From: Pauljensenia sp018375675
GTDB lineage: Bacteria > Actinomycetota > Actinomycetes > Actinomycetales > Actinomycetaceae
NCBI GenBank assembly: GCA_041432705.1
Contig: JAPWAE010000006.1
Coordinates: forward strand, 1-64,000
DNA: 64,000 bases
Reading direction: 5' to 3'
Shown here: positions 34,253-43,959 of the stretch, in pieces
Position numbering within the stretch: the first letter of the stretch is position 1
How the letters are laid out: the number at the start of each line of letters is the position of its first letter
The notes under the pieces: model-generated
Databases searched by the model: none
What the model was told of the DNA's origin: nothing
What the model saw: the letters and a program-made list of their open reading frames with translations, nothing else
Program-made: the position numbers and the translations under genes

Positions 34253-37200
34253 TGTGCCCCCGCGAGCACGCCGAGCAGGCGCTTCATGGAGACCTTGTTG
34301 GGTGTGCCCAGGGTCTGGGCGAACATCGACACGCGCAGCTCCTCGGCCATCCATCGCGCCTGGGTGAGGGCGGCGTCGCGTCGGGCGTCGTAAGGGCGCC
34401 GTTCCAGCGCCTCGCGCGTGGCGGCGATCTCGGCCTCGGCCTGGTGGATGCGATCCATGTCCTCCAGGTCGCGCGCGAGCGCCCCCGGCGAGGAGGCGGC
34501 GCGCTCGATGCGCACGGCCCCGGCGCGCAGGTAGCGCCCCAGGTGCGGCAGCGCGGAGGCGGGCGTCGCCGACACGAAGCCCTCGTAGAGCAGGGTCTTC
34601 CCGTGCGCCGCGACGTCGTGCGTCGTCTCCTTGAGCGAGGCCTGGGGGTGGGAGCGCACGGCGGCATCGGCCTCGGCGCTGGCCTCCAGGGCCCGCACGA
34701 CGTGGGAGAGGATCTGGTAGACGCGGTCCTCGTGGGCATCGCGCGCGGCCGCCACGAGCGTCTCGAAGGCCTCGGGATCGCGCACGTCCGCGGGGTTGCT
34801 CAGCTCGTCCACGAGGGCCAGTGCCGAGGCCAGCTGCGCGTCCGCGACCAGGGCCGCCGTGTCCGCGTACGGGGAGGCCGCCAGCATGAGCGCCTCGCGG
34901 CCCGTCCACCGCGTGGTCACGCGGTTCGTCGCCAGGGCGACGCTGGCGAGCAACAGGTGTGCGAGGCCGGCGCGGTGCTCGCGGTCCGCCTCGGCGGCGC
35001 TAGCCATGACGCGCACGCCCGCCGCCGGGGCCGCGGCGCTGCCCTGGGGGACCAGCGCGGGGAAGGCCCGCAGCGTCATCGAGCCCGAGGTCTGCGTGAT
35101 CGAGCGCGGCAGCGTCGGCATCTGCGTGACGCCGTCCGCGTGGAACGCCGGGTCCGGCGTGGGGGCCGAGGCCTGGGCGTCCTTCGGCGCGTGTGTGCCC
35201 CCGGGTGCGGACTGCGCGTCCCCATTTGAGGTGGAGGTGCGGGTGGGGGAATCCTCCCCACCGCGCGCGGCTGCCTTCTCCGAGGCCCCGCGCCCGCGCT
35301 TGTTCCTGCGCGCCTGCTTCTCGCCGGCCTCTTCGAGGGCCGCGCGAACGGCCGTGCGCACCGCTTTGTTCGCGTCGCTGGCGAGGGAACGCTGCAGGTA
35401 GGCCAGGTCCTTGCCTGCGCCCATCTCCTTGCCGGACGCGTCGGTGACCACGAAGGTCATGCGCAGGTGATCGGGCAGGTGGGCGCGCGCGTGCGCCAGG
35501 TCCGCCTCGCTCAGGTCCACGCCGCGCAGGACACGCACCGCGTGGGCGAGGGCCTCCAGGACGGGGCCCTCGGTGAGGGGGCGAGCCTTGGGGGCCTCGG
35601 TGGCAGGCGCGCCTTGCTGGGCGGATTCCGCCGCAGGAGCCTCCTTCTGTGCCGCCTTCTTCGGTGCCTTCGCAGGGGAGTTGCGCGTCGAGAGTCGACC
35701 CGAGGTCGCGCCCCACGCCGCCAGTCGGCCCATCGCGGCGTCCAGGCTCAGCGGGTCAGGCTCATCGGAGCCGTCGGCCTTCTGCGCGCCTGTGGCAGCC
35801 TTGCCCGCCGTGGGTGCCGCCTCGACCGGCTCGTCGCCCGCCTGCTCGATCCAGCGAGCCACCGACGCGGCCACGTCCGGCGCGGGGGCCAGCAGCCGGC
35901 GCACGCCCTTGGGCAGAGCGCGGATCGCCTCGGTCAGCAGGTCCTCGCGCATGCCGGGCACCAGCCAGTCCGTGCCCGCGTCGCTGACGCGCTCGAGCAC
36001 CTCGATCGGGATGCGCATCGAGACGCCGTCGCGCGGGCTGCCCGGCGCGAACTCGTAGCTCAAGGGCAGCGACAGCTCGCCGCACTGCCAACGATCCGGG
36101 AAGCCCTCGCCCGAGGTCGCCTCACGCGGCATCAGCAGGGACGCCGGGTAGATCAGCAAATCGGGATGCTCCCGGCGCTCGTCCTTCCACCAGCGGTTGA
36201 ACGCTGCCGCGCTGGTCACGTGCTCGGGGATCAGATCATCGAAGAAACGGAAGCGTACCTGCTCGTCCGCGACGAGGCCGTGGGTGCGGCTGCGGCGCTC
36301 AACCTCGCGCGCCTGCTCCACCAGGGCCTCGTTTCGGCGCTGGAAACCGTGCCGCTCCCTCCACTGGCCATCCACCAGGGCGTTGCGAATGAACATCTCG
36401 CGGGCCAGCTCGCGCGCCGTCGTCCCCTCGCGCGCGGCCGCCAACTCCTCGAAATGACGCGGCTCAAACGACCCCGACGACAGCGGATCCTTCGATGCCG
36501 ACACCAGCCCGGCCGCCAGCGCCTCCAGCGACCCCGCGCGCGGAGCATGAGAGCGCGAGGCGGCCACGGCCTCGTCGATGACGAGATCACCCAAGCGACC
36601 CAGCAGCACCTCGCGGTCCGCCGCCAGCGTCAGCCCGTAGAGGGTCACGCGCTCGCGGACCATCGCCGCGCCCTTTGCGACCGACCAGAACGGCTCCGAA
36701 TACGAGCGCTTGAGCAGGCCGCGCGCCGCCGGCTCCACCCACTCCGGGCGGATGCGGGCCACCGTGCGCGCAAACAGGCGCGAGGTCTCCACGAGCTCTG
36801 CGGTCATCACCCAGGCGGGGTGCCCGCTCACGCCCGAGCCAGGCCAGATCGTGAAGTGCGTGCCGCGCGCGCCCTCGTAATCGCGCTTCGTCTCGTCCCA
36901 CGACCCCAGGTAGGACAGCAGGCCGACCAGCAGCGAGCGGTGCACCTGGTCCGCGTCCACGCTCGCCGTGCCCTGCCCGTAGGCCAGGACCGCGCGAACG
37001 GCCGCGTCCTGCGCGCCGCCGAACTGGGCGGCCTCCACGACGTCGCCCGTCGACGGCTCGCCCACCGGCCCCACGCCGATCCCCAGCGCCCGCGCCATCT
37101 GGCGCAGCTGGCCGACCACGTCGCGCCACTCGCGCCACCGCAGGTAGTGGAAGAACTCCGCGCGGCACATGCGCCGGAACGCCGAGCCCGACAGGTCGCG

Positions 37201-39219
37201 GGCCTGCACCGCCAGGTAGCGCCACAGGTTCAGGTACGTGATGAAGTCCGAATGAGGGTCGGCCAGACGCGCGTGCGAGGCGTCCGCCGTGCCCTGGTGC
37301 TCGGCCGGGCGCTCGCGCACGTCCTGGATCGACAGCGCCGCCACGATGACGAGCACCTCCGAGGCGCAGCCCAGGCGCTCGGCCTCCAGCAGCATGCGCC
37401 CCAGGCGCGGGTCGATCGGCAGGCGAGCCAGGTCCCGGCCGATGCCGGTGAGCCTGTACTGGGACGAGGCCGGGGCCGCGTCCGCGGTCTCGCGATCCTG
37501 CGCGAGGGCGCCGATCTCCACGAGGAGGGCCACGCCGTCGCGCACCGCGCGCCGATCCGGGGCGTCCAGGAATGGGAAGTCCTCGACGGCGCCCAGGCCC
37601 AGGGACGCCATCTGCAAGATGACGCTGGCCAGCGACGTGCGCAGGATTTCCGGCTCGGTGAAACGCGGACGCGAGAGGTAATCGGCCTGGGAGAACAGGC
37701 GGATCGCCACACCCTCCGCGACTCGGCCGCATCGGCCCGCGCGCTGGTTCGCGCTCGCCTGGCTGACCGGCTCGATCGGCAGGCGCTGCACCTTCGTCTT
37801 GTTGGAATAGCGGGAAATGCGCGCCAAACCCGGGTCGATGACGTAGCGGATCCCCGGCACCGTCAGCGACGTCTCCGCGACGTTCGTCGCCAGGACCACG
37901 CGGCGCAGGCGATGCGGCTCGAAGACGCGATGCTGCTCGGCCGCCGTCAGTCGCGCGTACAGGGGCAGGATCTCGATGTCCCCCGGGCGTGCACCCTTGT
38001 CGTCTCCCGCGCGCCGGCCTCGTCCCTTCAAGTGATCGAGGAGGGCCGCCTCCGTGTCGCGGATGTCGCGTTCGCCGGGCAGGAAGACCAGGATGTCGCC
38101 GTCACCCTCCGCGCTCAGCTCATCCACCGCGTGACAGATCGCGGTCTCCACGTCGATGTCCTCGCCCATGCCGTAGCCCAGCGTCGCCAGCTCGTCGTCC
38201 GGGTCCTCCAGGACCAGCTGCATCGGGCCGGACTCGGTGACCTCCGTGGTCTCGACGGTCTCGGTGGGATCGTTCGCCTGCGCGGCCGAGGCCTCGGACG
38301 TGTACGACGAAGGCGTCGTCGGGCCGAGGGGACGGTAGCGGATCTCCACCGGGTACGTGCGCCCCGACACCTCGATGACCGGCGCCGGCTCGATCAGGCG
38401 ACCCGAGCCGGGAGCGCCCTCCCACGTGCCGAAATGGCGCGCGAAACGGTCCGAATCGATCGTCGCCGACGTGATGATGACCTTCAGGTCCGGGCGCGCG
38501 GGCAGCAGGCGCGCGACGTAGCCCAGGATAAAGTCGATGTTGAGGCTGCGCTCGTGGGCCTCGTCGATGATGAGCGTGTCGTAGCGGCGCAGCATTGGGT
38601 CCGACTGGATCTCCGCCAGCAAGATGCCGTCCGTCATGAGCTTGACGAGGGTCGTGGGGCCGACCTCGTCCGTGAAACGCACCTGGTAGCCGACCACCTG
38701 GCCGCGCTCGCGGCCCACGGTCTGGCCCAGCTCGTCGGCGATGCGATCCGCGACCGAACGCGCCGCGAGCCTGCGCGGCTGGGTGTGCCCGATCATCCCG
38801 GCGACGCCGCGGCCCAGCTGCATGCAGATCTTCGGCAGCTGCGTCGTCTTGCCCGAGCCGGTCTCGCCCGACACGATGACCACCTGGTGGTCGCGGATAG
38901 CGCTCGCGATCTCGTCGCGGCGGGCGCTCACCGGCAGGTCCGGGAAGGAGATGACCGGGATCGCCGCGGCGCGCTCGGCTAGCTGCTCCGGCGTGAAGGG
39001 CTTGAAGGGGCGCGCGTGCTCGCGCTGGGGGCGCCTGCGGCCCTCGCGGTCCCTGTTGTCTCGGCTTGCCCGGCCTCGTCCCTCTTGCCCTGCCTGGCCT
39101 CGGCCCTTGTGGCCTCGGCGGCGCCCGCCGTCACGCCCGTCGGCGCGGCGACCCGCGTTGTGCGAGCGAGGGCCGCGCTCGTTGGGCTCGGACGAAGGCG
39201 TGGGGCGAGAGTCAGGCAT
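34249..39219 (-). CDS. hrpA: ATP-dependent RNA helicase HrpA
   Basis: This 1656-residue DEAH-box helicase begins with a basic Arg/Gly-rich tail of about 70 residues. Motif I G-E-T-G-S-G-K-T-T is near residue 118, the D-E-A-H box near residue 218, the S-A-T motif III near residue 250 and Q-R-A-G-R-C-G-R motif VI near residue 492, followed by HA2, OB and long HrpA-specific C-terminal regions. A disordered Ala/Lys/Glu-rich stretch interrupts the C-terminal part. A linker reading D-A-A-P-A-S-S-Q carries the dispersed 14-bp motif in antisense orientation. It acts on stalled or structured mRNA and ribosome complexes. Confidence 0.93.
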   Translation of the reverse strand: MPDSRPTPSSEPNERGPRSHNAGRRADGRDGGRRRGHKGRGQAGQEGRGRASRDNRDREGRRRPQREHARPFKPFTPEQLAERAAAIPVISFPDLPVSARRDEIASAIRDHQVVIVSGETGSGKTTQLPKICMQLGRGVAGMIGHTQPRRLAARSVADRIADELGQTVGRERGQVVGYQVRFTDEVGPTTLVKLMTDGILLAEIQSDPMLRRYDTLIIDEAHERSLNIDFILGYVARLLPARPDLKVIITSATIDSDRFARHFGTWEGAPGSGRLIEPAPVIEVSGRTYPVEIRYRPLGPTTPSSYTSEASAAQANDPTETVETTEVTESGPMQLVLEDPDDELATLGYGMGEDIDVETAICHAVDELSAEGDGDILVFLPGERDIRDTEAALLDHLKGRGRRAGDDKGARPGDIEILPLYARLTAAEQHRVFEPHRLRRVVLATNVAETSLTVPGIRYVIDPGLARISRYSNKTKVQRLPIEPVSQASANQRAGRCGRVAEGVAIRLFSQADYLSRPRFTEPEILRTSLASVILQMASLGLGAVEDFPFLDAPDRRAVRDGVALLVEIGALAQDRETADAAPASSQYRLTGIGRDLARLPIDPRLGRMLLEAERLGCASEVLVIVAALSIQDVRERPAEHQGTADASHARLADPHSDFITYLNLWRYLAVQARDLSGSAFRRMCRAEFFHYLRWREWRDVVGQLRQMARALGIGVGPVGEPSTGDVVEAAQFGGAQDAAVRAVLAYGQGTASVDADQVHRSLLVGLLSYLGSWDETKRDYEGARGTHFTIWPGSGVSGHPAWVMTAELVETSRLFARTVARIRPEWVEPAARGLLKRSYSEPFWSVAKGAAMVRERVTLYGLTLAADREVLLGRLGDLVIDEAVAASRSHAPRAGSLEALAAGLVSASKDPLSSGSFEPRHFEELAAAREGTTARELAREMFIRNALVDGQWRERHGFQRRNEALVEQAREVERRSRTHGLVADEQVRFRFFDDLIPEHVTSAAAFNRWWKDERREHPDLLIYPASLLMPREATSGEGFPDRWQCGELSLPLSYEFAPGSPRDGVSMRIPIEVLERVSDAGTDWLVPGMREDLLTEAIRALPKGVRRLLAPAPDVAASVARWIEQAGDEPVEAAPTAGKAATGAQKADGSDEPDPLSLDAAMGRLAAWGATSGRLSTRNSPAKAPKKAAQKEAPAAESAQQGAPATEAPKARPLTEGPVLEALAHAVRVLRGVDLSEADLAHARAHLPDHLRMTFVVTDASGKEMGAGKDLAYLQRSLASDANKAVRTAVRAALEEAGEKQARRNKRGRGASEKAAARGGEDSPTRTSTSNGDAQSAPGGTHAPKDAQASAPTPDPAFHADGVTQMPTLPRSITQTSGSMTLRAFPALVPQGSAAAPAAGVRVMASAAEADREHRAGLAHLLLASVALATNRVTTRWTGREALMLAASPYADTAALVADAQLASALALVDELSNPADVRDPEAFETLVAAARDAHEDRVYQILSHVVRALEASAEADAAVRSHPQASLKETTHDVAAHGKTLLYEGFVSATPASALPHLGRYLRAGAVRIERAASSPGALARDLEDMDRIHQAEAEIAATREALERRPYDARRDAALTQARWMAEELRVSMFAQTLGTPNKVSMKRLLGVLAGAQ

Positions 39220-39259
39220 GATATCGCCAGTCTAGTCGCTGGCCAGAGGCGGACGCCGG

Positions 39260-40231
39260 TCAGGCGGAGGGCGCCTCGCCCTGCAGGTCCTCGTCGAAGC
39301 GAGTCACGGGAGGCTCCAGGCGCAGATCCACGAGGTCACGCGCCAGCTGGTCGATCTCCTCGCCCAGGTGCACGCGCTCCCTCCACGAGGCCGGGATACC
39401 CTCGATCCCATAGAAAGCGCCGCCCAGCTGCCCGTAGATCGCGGCGTTCGTGTCCGAGTCACCGCCCATGTTGGCGATCGCCAGGGTCGCATCCTTGAAG
39501 GACGGGAAATCCAGGAGGCCGTGCACCGCCAGGCGCAGGCCGTTCACGATGTAGCCGCTGGTCTCCGCCTCCCACGAGGCACGCACCTGCGGATCCGGGC
39601 TGATCACCCGCGCGGCCATCTCATCGAAAGCCGCACCCGTCGACGCCCACGACACATCCATCAGCTGCTCCGGGGACCACCCGAGCAGGGCGCCCACCAG
39701 CAGGGCCGCGAAGACCTCGGTGGCGGCCTCGGCCTCGACCGAGAAGTGCGTGTCGCGCGCGCTCAAGCGAGCAGTCGCCACCACCTCGCGCGGGGAACGC
39801 GAGCGGAAACCCGCGATCACCATGGGCGCCAGGCGCATAATCGCACCGTTGCCTGCGCTGTTCGAGCGCTCGGCGGTCACCGGCACGCGGCGTTCATGCT
39901 GATAATCGAACAGCGCGGCGCGCACCTGGCCACCGATGTCGAAACACGTGTCCGTCGACGAACGGTAACCCTCCGAAAACCAGCGCTGGTAGCGCTCCAT
40001 CACGTCGAACGAGTCGTAGCGCCCCTGCGCCAGCAGAGAATCCGCGATGCACAGCGCCATCGACGTGTCATCCGTCCACTGCCCGGGCTCCAACAGGAAG
40101 GGGCCGCCGCCCACCATGTCCGTGATCGGCTCGAAGGTGCCCGCCCACTTGAACTCATTCGTGGTGCCCACCGCGTCGCCGACAGCCAGGCCCATGAGAG
40201 CGCCGCGCGCCCGAGAAAGAAAATCCGTCAT
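39260..40231 (-). CDS. ADP-ribosylglycohydrolase family protein
   Basis: This 323-residue hydrolase of the DraG/ARH type has metal-binding motifs W-T-D-D-T-S-M near residue 52 and G-G-D-S-D-T-N near residue 272, with the opening G-A-L-M-G-L-A-V-G-D-A. Such enzymes remove ADP-ribose from arginine or other acceptors, or act on related nucleotides. No ADP-ribosyltransferase is adjacent, so the target is unknown. Length and both dinuclear metal motifs are complete, suggesting an active enzyme. Confidence 0.88.
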   Translation of the reverse strand: MTDFLSRARGALMGLAVGDAVGTTNEFKWAGTFEPITDMVGGGPFLLEPGQWTDDTSMALCIADSLLAQGRYDSFDVMERYQRWFSEGYRSSTDTCFDIGGQVRAALFDYQHERRVPVTAERSNSAGNGAIMRLAPMVIAGFRSRSPREVVATARLSARDTHFSVEAEAATEVFAALLVGALLGWSPEQLMDVSWASTGAAFDEMAARVISPDPQVRASWEAETSGYIVNGLRLAVHGLLDFPSFKDATLAIANMGGDSDTNAAIYGQLGGAFYGIEGIPASWRERVHLGEEIDQLARDLVDLRLEPPVTRFDEDLQGEAPSA

Positions 40232-40343
40232 GCCCCTAGTGTCGCACAGGGGCGTGCTCGTCTGGTTCCGGGCCCACGCCCCCGAGCACCCAGGCCAGGG
40301 GAGCGGGTGAGTCAGCCCCGGCCTCGTCCCCGGCGTGGAAGAC

Positions 40344-41471
40344 TCAGGCGATCGACGTGCCGAACAGTGAGCCCAGCAGGTACGTCACTCCCGCGGCGCC
40401 GTACCCCACGAGGAGCTGACGCAGCGCGCGAGGCATGGGGGACTGGCCGGACAGGATGCCGACCACGCCACCCGTGAACAGCAGGGCGACGCCGACGATG
40501 ACGGCCGCGACCACGATCGCCGCCAGGCCGGTCATGCCCAGCAGGTAGGGGATCAGCGGGAAGAACGCGCCCGCCGCGAAGAAACAGAACGAGGACAGCG
40601 CCGCCTTCATGGGCGTGCCCACCTGGTCGCCAGCGCCGTCCGACTCGGGGCTGCCGCCCAGGGCGGCACGCACCGCGATCGCGCCGGACTCGCCGGTCGC
40701 AGGCTTGGCGAGGCGCGCAAAGACCTGCTTCGCGTGCCGCTCGGCCTCCTCCTCGCTCTCGCCGCGCGCACGGAACACGAGGGCCAGCTCGTTCGCGTCC
40801 ACGTCCAGGTCCGGCACCGCCTGATGCGCGTCCGGGTCGGGGATCGAAGCGTCGAGGAGTTCGCGCTGACTGCGCACGCTCACCCACTCGCCCGCCGCCA
40901 TCGACAGGGCGCCCGCGAGCAAACCCGAAATGCCAGTCAGGAGAACGACGTGGGGCTCCATGCCCGTCGCCGCCACACCCAGCACGAGAGCCAGGTTCGA
41001 TACGAGGCCGTCGTTCGCACCAAAGACCGCCGCGCGGAACGTGCCCGCCAGGGTCTCGCGCGACTTCGCAGCCAGGGAACGGATGACCTCGGCGTGAATG
41101 TGCTCGTCCGCCTGCATGTGCGCCGGCACGTCGTCATCCACGTCGCGCGCGGAACGCTGCTCCGCGCGCTGTGCCATCGCCAGAATGAAAATCGTGCCAA
41201 AAAGGTGTGCGAGGAGCGACGCGGCACGCGTGCGCAGCGGTGGTTTGGGAGCGGGCAAAGCGTGGTCGCCCAGGCGCGCCAGCCAATACTCCTCGTGGCG
41301 GCGCTCCGCCTCCTCGAGCTGCAGGAGGACCGCGCGCTCCTCGCCCGTTCGGCGTTCCGACAGGTCGCGGTAGGTGCGAGCCTCCATGCGCTCTTCAGCC
41401 AGGTGCCTACGCCAGCGCTTAATCTGCGCGCGCGTCGGCTCCTGGGTGTCGAGCTGCGGGTCTGCGCTCAC
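40344..41471 (-). CDS. VIT/CCC1-family iron or manganese transporter with rubrerythrin-like domain
   Basis: This 375-residue protein has an N-terminal helical, ferritin/rubrerythrin-like domain (with E-R-R-H-E-E-Y-W and A-D-E-H-I-H). A VIT1-type membrane domain follows, with A-N-D-G-L-V-S-N near residue 152 and M-A-A-G-E-W-V-S-V, ending in three hydrophobic segments. The fusion fits prokaryotic Fe2+/Mn2+ exporters that sense metal through the N-terminal domain. GTG 41471 is chosen for a GAGGG site upstream; a TTG at 41495 would overlap the preceding gene. It follows the YtxH-like gene by 20 bp. Confidence 0.85.
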   Translation of the reverse strand: MSADPQLDTQEPTRAQIKRWRRHLAEERMEARTYRDLSERRTGEERAVLLQLEEAERRHEEYWLARLGDHALPAPKPPLRTRAASLLAHLFGTIFILAMAQRAEQRSARDVDDDVPAHMQADEHIHAEVIRSLAAKSRETLAGTFRAAVFGANDGLVSNLALVLGVAATGMEPHVVLLTGISGLLAGALSMAAGEWVSVRSQRELLDASIPDPDAHQAVPDLDVDANELALVFRARGESEEEAERHAKQVFARLAKPATGESGAIAVRAALGGSPESDGAGDQVGTPMKAALSSFCFFAAGAFFPLIPYLLGMTGLAAIVVAAVIVGVALLFTGGVVGILSGQSPMPRALRQLLVGYGAAGVTYLLGSLFGTSIA

Positions 41472-41491
41472 GGCCTCGTACCCTCGCGCGC

Positions 41492-41788
41492 TCAACGCTG
41501 CGTCGCGGAGGAGGTGGCCTGAGCGTCAACCGTCGTCGGCTGGGAGGCGGGGGCGCCGAAAAGGCGTTCCTTCACGGCGTCGGCGACCTTATCGGTCACC
41601 TGCTCGCCGCCAGCGCGCACGAGGTCAGACATCTTCTGGCCCGCAGCATCCAGGGGGCGGGCGACGATCGGGACGCGACGCAGCTTCGAGGCGTTCGCGC
41701 GAATCTGCTCGTAACGCTCGCGGCCTGCGCGGGTTCCCAGGACGTATCCGATGCCAACTCCGATGAGGATTCCAGTCTTGGTTCCCAT
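41492..41788 (-). CDS. YtxH-like small membrane protein
   Basis: This 98-residue protein has a single glycine-rich N-terminal membrane segment (G-I-L-I-G-V-G-I-G-Y-V-L-G), followed by T-R-A-G-R-E-R-Y-E-Q-I and a charged helical tail, the pattern of YtxH-type stress proteins. The start at 41788 has AAGGA upstream; the longer frame to 41887 has no such site. It is probably cotranscribed with the VIT transporter. Function in this organism unknown. Confidence 0.75.
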   Translation of the reverse strand: MGTKTGILIGVGIGYVLGTRAGRERYEQIRANASKLRRVPIVARPLDAAGQKMSDLVRAGGEQVTDKVADAVKERLFGAPASQPTTVDAQATSSATQR

Positions 41789-42037
41789 GAATGTCCTTCT
41801 CTCGCTGCAAGTGGTGGGGCGTCCCGTCGTGGCGGGTGCTTCATAATCCCCGTGGGCGCGGCTCTCACCGGCGCGTATGCGTCCCATCTTAGTGGCGCTG
41901 TCCGCCGCGCCGCACGATCCTCACCTAGAGTGGGGATTATTCACGGATGCTTCTCGTCTCAGGTGTCCCCTTGTCACATTCGTGCACAGTGTGGGCCCCT
42001 CTTTTCGTGAGCGGTCCTCACACGCTATGTTTATGGC

Positions 42038-42880
42038 GTGAGCCAGATAACGATTGAGACGCCCCGGGGAGTATCCCTCTCCGGTACATTCACGCGTCCT
42101 GTGGACTGCCGCGACGCCGCGGTGATCTTTTCTCACACCTTTTTGTCGGACCGTCACGCATCGGGCATGTTCGACTCACTCGGTCGTGCACTGCGTCGCG
42201 CGGGCTATGCCACCCTCACCTTCGACTACTCCGGCCACGGTGCCTCGGGCGACGAAATCATCACGTTCGATCCCCTCATCGAAGACTTCCGCTCCGCGTC
42301 CGGCTGGCTTGCCGACCAGGGATTCACGCGCCAAATCTGCGTCGGCCACGAGTTCGGCGCCGCCGTCGCACTACGCTCGCGACCGCCCGCCGTGCAGACA
42401 TACGTGCTGGTCTCCCCGGTCCTCGGCCCCCTGTCCTACGACTGGAACCTCGTGTTCTCCGACGTGCAGCTCTCCGACCTCGAGCACCACGGGGCCACAA
42501 CCGTGCCCGACGATTCAGAGTCCGTGCGCCAGCAGTTCACGATCTCCAAGCGCACCCTCGCCGACATGTCCATGGTCTCCGGCGAGAAAGCCCTGCGTGG
42601 CCTCAGCGTTCCCGTGCTCATCACGCACGACTCCTTCGATGAGGAGACCGGTCTGCTCGACCGCACACGCGAGGTCTTCCACCTGCTGCCCGATGGCTCC
42701 CTCGTCGAAATGACCGCTGCCCCCGATGGCATCGCGGGCGAGTACACGCCGGTCGACGGTGTGCCCGTCATCGACGAGGCCGTGGATCGCGCGCTCGCCG
42801 CCTCCGGTTCGGCGCACTTGCCTGCCCTGGTGGATGTTGCTTCCGAGTGGGCGAGCCGCTGGGTGCCCGTGAGCCGCTGA
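42038..42880 (+). CDS. Alpha/beta hydrolase-fold protein lacking the nucleophile serine
   Basis: This 280-residue protein has the hydrolase fold: an F-S-H-T-F oxyanion-type loop near residue 32, F-D-Y-S-G-H-G-A-S-G near residue 63, and a nucleophile elbow near residue 105. The elbow reads G-H-E-F-G where G-x-S-x-G is expected, so Glu105 replaces the catalytic serine. It may be a non-catalytic relative or use an acidic nucleophile. The start is GTG 42038, preceded by TATGTT at leaderless spacing. A divergent, unrelated YtxH-like gene lies upstream. Confidence 0.8.
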   Translation: MSQITIETPRGVSLSGTFTRPVDCRDAAVIFSHTFLSDRHASGMFDSLGRALRRAGYATLTFDYSGHGASGDEIITFDPLIEDFRSASGWLADQGFTRQICVGHEFGAAVALRSRPPAVQTYVLVSPVLGPLSYDWNLVFSDVQLSDLEHHGATTVPDDSESVRQQFTISKRTLADMSMVSGEKALRGLSVPVLITHDSFDEETGLLDRTREVFHLLPDGSLVEMTAAPDGIAGEYTPVDGVPVIDEAVDRALAASGSAHLPALVDVASEWASRWVPVSR

Positions 42881-42899
42881 TCGCCTGATTTCCAGCGGT

Positions 42900-43480
42900 G
42901 CTGTTGCCCCGCTGGTGTTCCGGGCGCCGGAGGGCCCGGCCGCCCGCGAGGCTAGGCGACCTCACTGCGTTCGGCGCCGCGCCTCGAAGCCCGCCCGTGC
43001 CCTCCGGACCCTCCGGCGCCCTCCACACAGTGGCGCCTGGTCGCTGATGTGTGGCTCGGTGCGTTGACTCGGTGCGTTGACTCGGTGCCCGGCCAGGCTC
43101 CGCCGCCGCCCACGGGCGCTGCGGCCTGGCCCTCTTACGCCCTTCACACCGGCGGTGCAGCCGGAATTTGCGATTGAGCTTGTTGCTTGCGGCTCCGCTG
43201 GTGTTCCGGGCGCCGCAGCCAGGCCCTCTTACGCCCTTCACACCGGCGGTGCAGCCGGAATTCGCGATTGAGCTTGATGCTTGTGGCTCCGCTGTTGTTC
43301 CGGGCGCCGTCGGGCCCGGCCGCCCGCGAGATCGCCACACGCGAGCCTGCGGCTCGGAGTGGTCGATCTCGAAGCCCGCCCGTGCCCTCCGGACCCTCCG
43401 GCGCCCTCCACACCGGCGGTGCCTGGTCGCTGATGTGTGGCTCGGTGCGTTGACTCGGTGCCCGGCCAGGCTCCGCCATA
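42900..43480. repeat. E-type GC-rich intergenic repeat, locus 4
   Basis: This is the longest E-type stretch, with several partial units. GTGTTCCGGGCGCC recurs near 42917, 43202 and 43292 (with one change), and CTTACGCCCTTCACACCGGC occurs twice, near 43134 and 43228. It lies between a gene end and modules A and B. No gene is credible. Confidence 0.75.
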
Positions 43481-43507
43481 GCCCGCGTACATCGGAAATC
43501 TCTCGCG

Positions 43508-43754
43508 TGAAACCCCTGTCGCCTTTTCTCGCTCGTCTGTGCGTGGGGTTGAAACCGCCATCACCTTTGCTCGCGCAGGTCGAGCCTCAGATGAAACCAC
43601 CATCGCCTTTGCTCGCGCAGGCCGAGCCCCAATTGAAACCGACATCGCCTTTGCGGGTGAGAAATGGGCGTTTTGGGTGCGTTTTTCGGTTGCAGAGGTG
43701 ATGGCGGTTTCACGTTGGCCTGCATCAGTGGTTGCAGAGGTGTCGTTGGTTTCA
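43508..43754. repeat. Module A phased mirror array, locus 3
   Basis: Forward half-sites start at 43508, 43550, 43592 and 43634; reverse half-sites start at 43692 and 43734. Every step is 42 bp and the central step is 58 bp. The spacer after 43612 is identical to that after 806 at locus 1, so loci 1 and 3 are recent relatives. Confidence 0.9.
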
Positions 43755-43780
43755 ACGTTGTCACGTCACAGCTGCCTGTG

Positions 43781-43959
43781 CGCGAAAAAGTTCGCCCTGC
43801 TCGGTCTGATGGTGGGTGTGAGCGCGAAATAGTTCTCCCTGCGTACGAAAAATGACCCAAAATTGGCGTTTTGTGGCGTGCTGGGCGAGTTTTTTCGCGA
43901 AAAGACCACTGGAGGGGGCGTGCCGGGCGAAGTTTTTCGCGGGTGAGCCCGTGAAGGCC
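43781..43959. repeat. Module B array, locus 3, left part (interrupted by IS)
   Basis: Forward half-sites start at 43781 and 43823; reverse half-sites start at 43883 and 43925. The steps are 42, 60 and 42 bp, with both pairs centred on 43861. The array is cut at 43959 by the IS256-family insertion and resumes at 45375. Confidence 0.9.

Noticed and set aside
33743..34909. 388-residue frame for the SprT-like gene
   Set aside because: The upstream part is an out-of-frame reading of hrpA; the GTG at 34252 overlaps the hrpA stop as in other coupled pairs here.
35467..38982. 1171-residue plus-strand frame
   Set aside because: It is antisense to hrpA, whose helicase motifs are complete.
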